NCBI GenBank assembly: GCA_964531805.1
Contig: CAZHGE010000117.1
Location: 1 to 6,282, forward strand
DNA length: 6,282 nucleotides
Reading direction: 5' to 3'
Source of the DNA: RGIG8767 sp964531805
Lineage (GTDB): Bacteria; Bacillota; Clostridia; Lachnospirales; Lachnospiraceae
Position numbers and translations under genes: made by a program. Under the pieces are notes generated by a model. It saw only the letters and a program-made list of their open reading frames with translations. It made no database searches and was not told where the DNA came from. Of this stretch, positions 1-5,039 are shown piece by piece. Every line of letters starts with the position of its first letter. Within the stretch, counting starts at the first letter, position 1.

Positions 1-43
1 GTGGAAAGGCTTCTACGAATATTATCAATAGTTACCTTTCCAC
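1..43. repeat. 9-bp perfect inverted repeat inside the integrase gene
   Basis: GTGGAAAGG at 1-9 is the exact reverse complement of CCTTTCCAC at 35-43, with 25 nt between. The arms may extend to the left of the window, which cannot be seen. It lies in coding sequence (residues about 105-118 of the integrase). A perfect 9-bp pair at this distance is expected about once by chance in a window this size, so no function is claimed. Confidence 0.3.
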
Positions 44-356
44 AATTATTTATCGTTTGATACTCCACAAGATATTTTCGCAGCATTTCCGTTGTAATCT
101 TTATCACCGGAATATTTATTGTATCCAGCATTTTTTCGATATTACACCTATAATAGCGTATTGTTTTGTCAGAACACCCTTCTAAATGCTTTGCAGTTAA
201 AAACATATCCAAAAATTCCACATTCGTGGTCTGTGCACAATCTGATATAGCCTTTTCAGATAAGCGTTTTACCAGAACCTCTTGTAATCTTTGCATCTGC
301 GATGCATTTAACACTTCCGCCATGTCATTGATGATGTCATAAATTTCTCTACTCAT
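1..356 (-). CDS. Tyrosine recombinase / phage-type integrase, N-terminal part (runs off window)
   Basis: This is an open frame of 118 complete codons from ATG at 356 to the window edge, with no stop. The start is supported by AAGGAG (366-371) 9 nt upstream and by a promoter at 380-408. Residues 1-45 are a helical lead-in (MSREIYDIINDMAEVLNASQ...). Residues about 46-118 resemble the SAM-like core-binding domain of tyrosine recombinases: FLDMFLTAKHLEGCSDKTI, then YYRCNIEKML, then ITTEMLRKYLVEYQ, then VTIDNIRRSLS. In this family that domain clamps the DNA crossover site, while the catalytic Arg-His-Arg-Tyr residues lie in the C-terminal half, which is outside the window. I therefore cannot say whether the enzyme is intact or what it recombines. 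It follows cheY on the same strand with a 116-nt gap and its own promoter, so it is probably a separate unit. It could belong to an integrative element or be a stand-alone XerC/D-like invertase. The family call is recognition of sequence style, not a search. Confidence 0.82.
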   Translation of the reverse strand, partial: MSREIYDIINDMAEVLNASQMQRLQEVLVKRLSEKAISDCAQTTNVEFLDMFLTAKHLEGCSDKTIRYYRCNIEKMLDTINIPVIKITTEMLRKYLVEYQTINNCGKVTIDNIRRSLS

Positions 357-379
357 AAGAGTTCACTCCTTTTTGATGG

Positions 380-408
380 AGTATATCGCAGAAAAATCAA
401 CACATCAA
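380..408 (-). promoter_or_regulatory. Sigma-A-type promoter of the integrase gene
   Basis: On the minus strand the -35 hexamer is TTGATG (408-403, 4 of 6 to consensus) and the -10 is TATACT (385-380, 5 of 6), separated by exactly 17 nt. Transcription would start near 373, giving a leader of about 17 nt that includes the AAGGAG ribosome site. A 7-nt direct repeat, ATCAACA on the plus strand at 396-402 and 404-410, covers the -35 and could be a small operator, but that is speculative. The rest of the gap up to 472 shows no convincing terminator for cheY. Confidence 0.6.
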
Positions 409-472
409 CAGAGCGTATTACTGAAAGTTTCAAGTGACTGCTAAACAGAAAATTGTCATTCATTTAAACCAC

Positions 473-835
473 TTATCCGATTGCTTTTTTCACCGCTTCA
501 ATAACTCTATCTGGCTGAAATGGTTTTACGATAAAATCTCTTGCAGCATTCTGTATTGCTTCTATAACCATAGATTGCTGCCCCATAGCGGAACACATAA
601 CAACTCTCGCAGCTGAGTCTTCTGCTCTAATTGCTTTTAATGCTGAAATTCCATCCATCTCAGGCATTGTGATATCCATAGTTACAAGGTTTGGATGTAA
701 CTCTCCATACTTTTCAACTGCTTTTTTTCCATTTTCAGCTTCTCCACAAACTTCATATCCATTTTTTGTCAAGATGTCTTTAAGCATCATCCGCATAAAA
801 GCTGCATCGTCTACTATAAGTACTCGTTTTCCCAT
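473..835 (-). CDS. cheY: CheY-type single-domain response regulator
   Basis: This is a 120-residue stand-alone receiver domain, the usual size for CheY, with no output domain. The expected active-site residues are all visible: acidic pocket D9 and D10 (VLIVDDAAF), phosphoacceptor D54 (LVTMDITMPEMDG), S82 in the MCSAMG segment at the Thr/Ser switch position, F101 at the aromatic switch position, and K104 in VKPF. In the family it is phosphorylated by CheA and binds the flagellar motor switch to change rotation; that role here follows from family knowledge. The frame is open up to 880, but ATG at 835 is preferred because AAGGTGG sits 6 nt before it and the protein then begins exactly at the receiver fold (MGKRVLIVDD). 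It starts 46 nt after the stop of the GAF-GGDEF gene with no terminator between, so the two are probably co-transcribed. No cheA, cheW or fliM is in view, so it could instead be an auxiliary CheY paralogue. Confidence 0.93.
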   Translation of the reverse strand: MGKRVLIVDDAAFMRMMLKDILTKNGYEVCGEAENGKKAVEKYGELHPNLVTMDITMPEMDGISALKAIRAEDSAARVVMCSAMGQQSMVIEAIQNAARDFIVKPFQPDRVIEAVKKAIG

Positions 836-841
836 AATACG

Positions 842-848
842 CCACCTT
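842..848 (-). promoter_or_regulatory. Ribosome binding site fixing the cheY start
   Basis: AAGGTGG on the minus strand lies 6 nt before ATG 835. The alternative ATG at 880, next to the upstream stop codon, would add 15 residues foreign to the receiver fold, and the site near 842 would then be inside the coding region. Confidence 0.75.
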
Positions 849-881
849 ATCTCTCTATATAATGAACTAATTTTTATCAAT

Positions 882-1865
882 TCAAACTTTCATCTTACAG
901 GATGCATAATATGCCCTTTTATTTTCATACATCAAAGCATCTGCTTCTGCTATTGCATGTTCTACATTAGTAATTTCTGGTTTCCATATTGCCCCCAAAG
1001 ACATATTCACATTATATTCTTTCATTTTCTCTTGCAGAGATTCCACTCTTTCAAAAAAGATATTTTCATTGATATCATAACTAAATACTAAAAACTCATC
1101 GCCACCTATTCTAAAAATATCATTTTTACGAAATGTACTCTGCAAACACTTTGAAGTTCTAATTAGCAATTCATCGCCTGCTTTATGCCCTAATGTATCA
1201 TTTATATATTTTAATCCTATGGTATCACAAAATATAATTCCTACATTCTTAAGATTCTCTTTATTTTGGATTACTTCATTTAATGCATGTCTATTATTAA
1301 GACCCGTTAACGAATCCCTGTAACTCAATGATTCTAATCTATCTATTAATGTTTTTCTTTCCAAAAGAGCAGCTATAAAATGAGCTACTATTTCTACGCT
1401 ATAAGTGATATCATACATTGATTTTTCTGACGGATTGTCTACACAAAAAAAACCAATGATTTCTCCTCCTATTTTTAATGGTGCTATCACCAAAGAATTT
1501 ATACTCTTACTTTTTAAATATTTATAAGTCAATGGTTCTTTTTCTTTAATTGATTCAACGTTCTCAATTACTATATGATTCTGTGTTGAAAAATCAGTAT
1601 ACCTCTGTTCTGCTACATAAAAAGGTACTTTCTGTAAGAATTCTTTTTTCGAAGATATTCCTTCTGCACACCATTCAAAAGTGTTATCTACAAAACTGCC
1701 TCTTTCCCCTTCAAAAATACATATTCTATCACACTGAATATTTTTCCCTAACATTTCAAGCAATAACTCAATACGTGTTGTTCCATTTCTTTCCTCTAAT
1801 GCAACACGCAAGGAATCATTTACCAGTCTTTCATTCGCAAAAACATATTGTAGTTCTTTTGTCAT
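882..1865 (-). CDS. GAF-GGDEF protein, predicted cytoplasmic diguanylate cyclase
   Basis: The protein has 327 residues, no signal peptide and no membrane helix, so it should be soluble. Residues about 15-170 look like a GAF-type sensor (CDRICIFEGERGSF, then NSLVIAPLKIGGEIIGFFCV). Residues about 178-327 are a GGDEF domain beginning YRDSLTGLNNRHAL. The GGDEF signature is intact (254-258, in FRIGGDEFLV). The first metal-binding Asp (D214 in FCDTIGLK), the guanine-contact Asn (N222 in INDTLGH) and the Asp of KAGDELL are present, so it should make c-di-GMP from two GTP. Two oddities: the usual second Asp of the D-x-D segment is Ile (I216), and the RxxD inhibitory-site motif (RKND, 246-249) is one residue nearer GGDEF than the canonical spacing, so product inhibition is uncertain. 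The start at 1865 is chosen over ATG 1874 because AAGAGG abuts 1874 but is 9 nt from 1865. An extended -10 promoter lies upstream and cheY follows. The GAF ligand is unknown. Confidence 0.9.
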   Translation of the reverse strand: MTKELQYVFANERLVNDSLRVALEERNGTTRIELLLEMLGKNIQCDRICIFEGERGSFVDNTFEWCAEGISSKKEFLQKVPFYVAEQRYTDFSTQNHIVIENVESIKEKEPLTYKYLKSKSINSLVIAPLKIGGEIIGFFCVDNPSEKSMYDITYSVEIVAHFIAALLERKTLIDRLESLSYRDSLTGLNNRHALNEVIQNKENLKNVGIIFCDTIGLKYINDTLGHKAGDELLIRTSKCLQSTFRKNDIFRIGGDEFLVFSYDINENIFFERVESLQEKMKEYNVNMSLGAIWKPEITNVEHAIAEADALMYENKRAYYASCKMKV

Positions 1866-1874
1866 CTTTAGCAT

Positions 1875-1880
1875 CCTCTT
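1875..1880 (-). promoter_or_regulatory. Ribosome binding site fixing the GAF-GGDEF start
   Basis: AAGAGG on the minus strand has no spacer before ATG 1874 but is 9 nt from ATG 1865. This makes 1865 the likely start and shortens the protein by three residues relative to the longest frame. Confidence 0.65.
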
Positions 1881-1916
1881 TTAGTCTATAATAGAAAACT
1901 ACATTTCAATCTTGTT

Positions 1917-1953
1917 GTCGCTCATTATATCATAAAAACAACATTTAAGCGAC
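1917..1953. repeat. Inverted repeat bracketing the GAF-GGDEF promoter
   Basis: GTCGCT at 1917-1922 and AGCGAC at 1948-1953 are perfect 6-bp arms 25 nt apart. They extend imperfectly outward as TTGTTGTCGCT against AGCGACCAA. The extended -10 element (1924-1932) lies between the arms, and the right-hand arm as transcribed falls at the expected transcription start. That placement would suit two half-sites for a repressor. A terminator for the upstream gene is less likely, since the minus-strand 3' arm is followed by AACAAGATTG and not by a T-run. The regulator is unknown. Confidence 0.4.
1924..1932 (-). promoter_or_regulatory. Extended -10 promoter of the GAF-GGDEF/cheY unit
   Basis: The minus strand reads TGATATAAT: a perfect TATAAT with the TG-N extension. 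No good -35 is found at 17 nt (the hexamer there is TCGCTT), which is tolerated by extended -10 promoters. Transcription would start near 1917, giving a leader of about 50 nt. This is the only strong promoter seen in the 143-nt gap after the GGDEF-EAL gene. The remainder of that gap (about 1954-2008) shows no convincing terminator. Confidence 0.6.
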
Positions 1954-2008
1954 CAATTAAAATAGCCTCCCCTATAAATTTGCTTTTCCTACTATTATCT
2001 ATACAAAT

Positions 2009-4915
2009 CTATTTCATCAGTTCTTCAAATGCTTCTGCTGCAATAGGTTTAGAATAATAGTAACCTTGTATACTACAATCACCAAATGGTCTTAGAAACT
2101 CTACCTGAGACAGGGTTTCTACCCCTTCCACTACGACTTTTAAATTCAAGGTATGAGCCATGTCAATTAAGGCCTTCAAAATCTTTCTACCCTTTTCTTG
2201 TTCTCCATCTAAGAATTTCAAATCCATTTTAAGGATATCAAGCGGCATCTCTTTTAACATATTAAGCGAAGAATAACCACTACCAAAGTCATCCATTGCT
2301 ATTTTGAATCCTAAATCCTGCAGTTCACGAATCAGTTCATATATCGCATCTGGAGCATCACCACAAATAGATTCTGTAATCTCTAATTCAATATCTCTTG
2401 TTTCCAAGTCATATTTCTCTATCAGATTTAACAATCTTTGCTTTAATTCATTTCCATAAAAATGTGCTCTTGAAACATTGATAGAAATAGGTACTATTTT
2501 CACTCCATCTGTTTTTAACTTTTTAAGCAGTTTGCATGTTTCTTCCCACACATAATAATCCAAATGGATAATAAAGCCATTCTTTTCAAATACAGGAATA
2601 AAGACTCCTGGAGATATCATTCCCTTTTTAGGATGCTGCCACCTAACTAAGGCTTCACCACCTACCACCTTTTCTGATACAGAATTATATTTAGGCTGTA
2701 CTACGATATAAAACTGACGCTCTTCTAACGCCTTTTCCATTTCGTTTTCAATCTCCTGCTCCACCATAATCTGTTTATGTTCCAAATCATTGTAAAAATG
2801 AATATATTCTACATACTTGTATGTTTTGTCATGGGCAGCAGCAAAAGCTCTGTCACACATAACATTTACAGGCATGGAATTTCCATCTTCCACAATAAAT
2901 ACTCCATAAACTACTTTGATATCCATATCTTCCAAAAAGGTCTTAAAACTCTTTGGGAAGTCAATTCTTTCAAAGTCTTTTTTAGACATACACATATAGT
3001 AGTGGTCTGCCATAAAACGGGCAGGAATCATTTCATATTTTTTACCAATATCTAGTAACTGTTTTGCCAGTTCTTTTAATAATTCATCTCCAGCATTTAT
3101 TCCATAGAGTTCATTTACAACCTTAAAATTAGAAACATCCATGGTTACAATACACATCTCTTCTCTTGTTTTATCAATTAACTCTCTTGCTAATTCAAAG
3201 AAATAAGTTCGATTATATAAACCGGTAATCTCATCCAACTGTATTTTTTTCTGCAGTAATTCGTATTCCTTTTTTTCAACTTTATAATTAGCTATTCTAT
3301 TGGTAAGTAACGCATACATAACTAATGCCACAGCCACGATAAATGTAATAAATATAATCCACTCCCAATACTGATACCAAAAATCAGCAATCTCTATTGG
3401 ATATGGGTTCATAAGTAATTCACGTTCTATAATTTCATTGATTTCAGAATCTGAAATATGATGAATTGCCTTATTCATGATATTCATTAACATTTCCTGG
3501 TCTTCACTTGCAACAATACAAACATCACTTCCATGATTACCACCTGGAACAATGGCAAGTTTATCTGCAAAATCAGGTTTCTGCATCAAATAACTTACGC
3601 GCAGACTGTTCTGAATAACGATACCTGCTTCTTTGTTTAAAAGAGTTTCCAAACATGTTTTTACATCTTCATAGTATTTAATTTCATAATCTGGATTTTC
3701 TTCCAATAATAAAGGTTCTAAATACTCTAAGTCCCTTGTTGTTGCAATGACATGAGAAACATATTTATCTTCTATAAATGCTTCCTGACGTTTTACATAT
3801 GACAAAGAAACCTCTGCAATAGGATTCGAAACTTTTGTTCCTTCTAAATTTCCCATATACTCCATCGCTTTTTGCGTACGAAGCAACAAATAATCATTTT
3901 CCAAATATTGCTTATAAGTCTCACTGGAATACACTTCCGATTCTGCACCCTCTAACACAAAATCAATTCCACTTTTTTTTGCTAAAAGTTTAATAAGCTC
4001 AGCCCAAACGCCCTTTGTTTCTCCATCTTCTATATAACAGGAAGGTTTCTGATTTTGGATCAGCTTAATCTTAATCGTTCCAAGACTCTCTATATATTCC
4101 AATTCTTCTTTAGTATACAAAGGTGAACTCGTAATTGCACTGTGTCCAAAATATTTCTCATTTAATTTACCTTCAAATGTAGGAATATCAAACATAATCT
4201 GCTGAAGAGCATTGTTTATCTCTTCAACCAATGCCTGATTATCTTTTCCAGATATACAAAAGAATGCATTTGCTCCTGAATTATCAATTAATTTTAAATC
4301 TGGATTCGCATATCTACTACCAACAACCATCATATCAATAGCACCTGTTTCCAGTGCTGCCATCATTAGATTTTCTCTTTCATAATATACACTTTCAAAC
4401 AAAACTCCCTTTTGTGCTGCATATGACTCAAATTCCTGTGCTGAATAACTTTCTCTCAACAACCCTATCTTGCAACCTTGCATAGCATCAAAATCTTGAT
4501 AAGAAATGGAACTATCGGGCATAGAATATAGCAGTGATGTTTCATATCCCAATGGAATAGATGAAAAAAGAAACTCCTGCGCTCTATCTCTTGTATAATG
4601 AACAGTACAAAGTAAATCTATCTCTCCATTACGAAGTTTATCTAAAGAACCATGCCAGCTTTCATCTTTGACATATTCATATTCCCACTCTGTGTACTCT
4701 GCAATTTTTTCCAGATATTCTACTCCATATCCATAGTATTCATGCCCATCATACTGAATAAAATTCGAATTCGCATCATAACCAACACGAATTATCTTTT
4801 CTTCTGCTCTTACCTGCATCTTATGCATTGGCATAATTGTTAACATCAAGGCTGCAACAACACTTAATACTATCCATTGTCTCTTGTTCTTCCAAGAATA
4901 CTTCTTTTTATCCAT
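2009..4915 (-). CDS. Tandem solute-binding domains, membrane helix, degenerate GGDEF and intact EAL: predicted ligand-sensing c-di-GMP phosphodiesterase
   Basis: The 968-residue protein begins with a signal peptide or signal anchor (hydrophobic 13-29, possible AxA-like site at VRA|EE, 35-39). Two family-3 solute-binding domains follow (about 40-258 and 275-502). The first keeps amino-acid-binding landmarks: TRDRAQEFLFSS (R111) and ETGAIDMMVV (D194). A membrane helix (518-537) leads through a short charged coil to a GGDEF-like domain (about 559-710) and an EAL domain (about 715-968). The GGDEF signature is MADHY (635-639), so cyclase activity should be lost; D593, N601 and D610 remain, so GTP could still bind. 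In EAL all expected catalytic residues are visible: E754, N813, E845, D875, D876, K896, E930 and Q950, with spacing that matches active enzymes. It should cleave c-di-GMP to pGpG in the cytoplasm in response to an external solute, perhaps an amino acid; the ligand is inference. The start has GGAGG (4922-4926) 6 nt upstream. A chemoreceptor gene lies before it and a diguanylate cyclase gene after it. Confidence 0.93.
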   Translation of the reverse strand: MDKKKYSWKNKRQWIVLSVVAALMLTIMPMHKMQVRAEEKIIRVGYDANSNFIQYDGHEYYGYGVEYLEKIAEYTEWEYEYVKDESWHGSLDKLRNGEIDLLCTVHYTRDRAQEFLFSSIPLGYETSLLYSMPDSSISYQDFDAMQGCKIGLLRESYSAQEFESYAAQKGVLFESVYYERENLMMAALETGAIDMMVVGSRYANPDLKLIDNSGANAFFCISGKDNQALVEEINNALQQIMFDIPTFEGKLNEKYFGHSAITSSPLYTKEELEYIESLGTIKIKLIQNQKPSCYIEDGETKGVWAELIKLLAKKSGIDFVLEGAESEVYSSETYKQYLENDYLLLRTQKAMEYMGNLEGTKVSNPIAEVSLSYVKRQEAFIEDKYVSHVIATTRDLEYLEPLLLEENPDYEIKYYEDVKTCLETLLNKEAGIVIQNSLRVSYLMQKPDFADKLAIVPGGNHGSDVCIVASEDQEMLMNIMNKAIHHISDSEINEIIERELLMNPYPIEIADFWYQYWEWIIFITFIVAVALVMYALLTNRIANYKVEKKEYELLQKKIQLDEITGLYNRTYFFELARELIDKTREEMCIVTMDVSNFKVVNELYGINAGDELLKELAKQLLDIGKKYEMIPARFMADHYYMCMSKKDFERIDFPKSFKTFLEDMDIKVVYGVFIVEDGNSMPVNVMCDRAFAAAHDKTYKYVEYIHFYNDLEHKQIMVEQEIENEMEKALEERQFYIVVQPKYNSVSEKVVGGEALVRWQHPKKGMISPGVFIPVFEKNGFIIHLDYYVWEETCKLLKKLKTDGVKIVPISINVSRAHFYGNELKQRLLNLIEKYDLETRDIELEITESICGDAPDAIYELIRELQDLGFKIAMDDFGSGYSSLNMLKEMPLDILKMDLKFLDGEQEKGRKILKALIDMAHTLNLKVVVEGVETLSQVEFLRPFGDCSIQGYYYSKPIAAEAFEELMK

Positions 4916-4928
4916 GCTTATCCTCCGT

Positions 4929-4978
4929 AAAAAAGATGCACTGAATATCTTTCCAAATAGTATTTGAAAAGATATTCA
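4929..4978 (-). promoter_or_regulatory. Leader hairpin with T6 just before the GGDEF-EAL gene (attenuator or terminator candidate)
   Basis: The arms at 4961-4978 and 4942-4959 form an 18-nt inverted repeat around a single central base (4960). The minus strand reads TGAATATCTTTTCAAATA, then C, then the complement. The only irregular pair (4967 with 4953) is a G-U wobble in minus-strand RNA but a C-A mismatch in plus-strand RNA, so the structure favours the transcript of these genes. Seven nt after the stem comes T6 (4934-4929), then GGAGG and the start codon. A second, outer 6-bp pairing (4985-4990 with 4930-4935) would tie up the T-run, giving a possible alternative fold. It may be an intrinsic terminator, an attenuator, an RNA stability element or a protein-binding palindrome; the sequence alone does not decide. 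Confidence 0.55.
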
Positions 4979-5007
4979 CTAAACCTTTTTGTTTTTTATC
5001 ATGATTT

Positions 5008-5033
5008 GAGGTGACATCTTTCGATGCCACCCC
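5008..5033 (-). terminator. GAAA-tetraloop hairpin right after the chemoreceptor stop codon
   Basis: In minus-strand RNA, 5033-5023 pairs with 5018-5008 over 11 bp, closing a GAAA loop (5022-5019). Two of the pairs are G-U (5027/5014 and 5032/5009), and both would be mismatches on the other strand, which points to minus-strand RNA. It starts 6 nt after the stop codon, as 3'-end hairpins often do. However, what follows is A-rich (TCAAATCATGATAAAAAAC) and not a T-run, so an efficient intrinsic terminator is doubtful. It may instead protect the chemoreceptor mRNA from 3' decay and allow read-through into the next gene. Confidence 0.5.
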
Positions 5034-5039
5034 TTTTCA

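Noticed and set aside
409..472. Intrinsic terminator after cheY (ACTTGAAACTTTCAGT on the minus strand)
   Set aside because: The stem is two 3-bp pieces split by a bulge, with no T-run after it.
434..616. Plus-strand open frame of 60 codons, and other plus-strand frames at 669-1091, 1550-1891, 2777-3055, 4652-4843, 5077-5304 and 5607-5843
   Set aside because: All but the first lie wholly or almost wholly antisense to strong minus-strand genes, and the first overlaps cheY for most of its length. Their products are rich in Phe, Ile, Ser, Cys and His, as expected from reading AT-rich genes backwards, and none has a recognisable domain.
836..880. Longer N-terminus for CheY from ATG 880
   Set aside because: The extra 15 residues are not part of a receiver fold, and the ribosome site at 842-848 points to ATG 835.
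836..884. Separate promoter for cheY (TTGATA overlapping the upstream stop codon, then a TATAGA)
   Set aside because: The spacing is 15 nt or less and the -10 is weak. Co-transcription with the GAF-GGDEF gene explains the layout more simply.
1917..1953. Invertible promoter segment flipped by the neighbouring recombinase
   Set aside because: The arms are only 6 bp and the enclosed segment only 25 bp, far too short for the known tyrosine-recombinase switches.
1954..2008. Intrinsic terminator after the GGDEF-EAL gene (ATAG ... CTATTTT on the minus strand)
   Set aside because: The stem is only 4 bp with T-T mismatches outside it, and it lacks a clear T-run.
4972..4998. Sigma-28 (motility) type promoter: TAAA, 15 nt, GTGAATAT on the minus strand before the GGDEF-EAL gene
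   Set aside because: The spacing fits but only 5 of 8 bases match the -10, and the -10 would overlap the left arm of the palindrome. A-rich DNA makes TAAA common. It would be worth keeping if a transcription start were mapped just downstream.
4916..5039. c-di-GMP riboswitch (GEMM-I or GEMM-II) in the leader of the GGDEF-EAL gene
   Set aside because: The conserved GEMM-I cores (GGCAAACC-like and AAAGCC-like segments) are absent, nothing resembles GEMM-II, and the visible hairpins do not form either fold.
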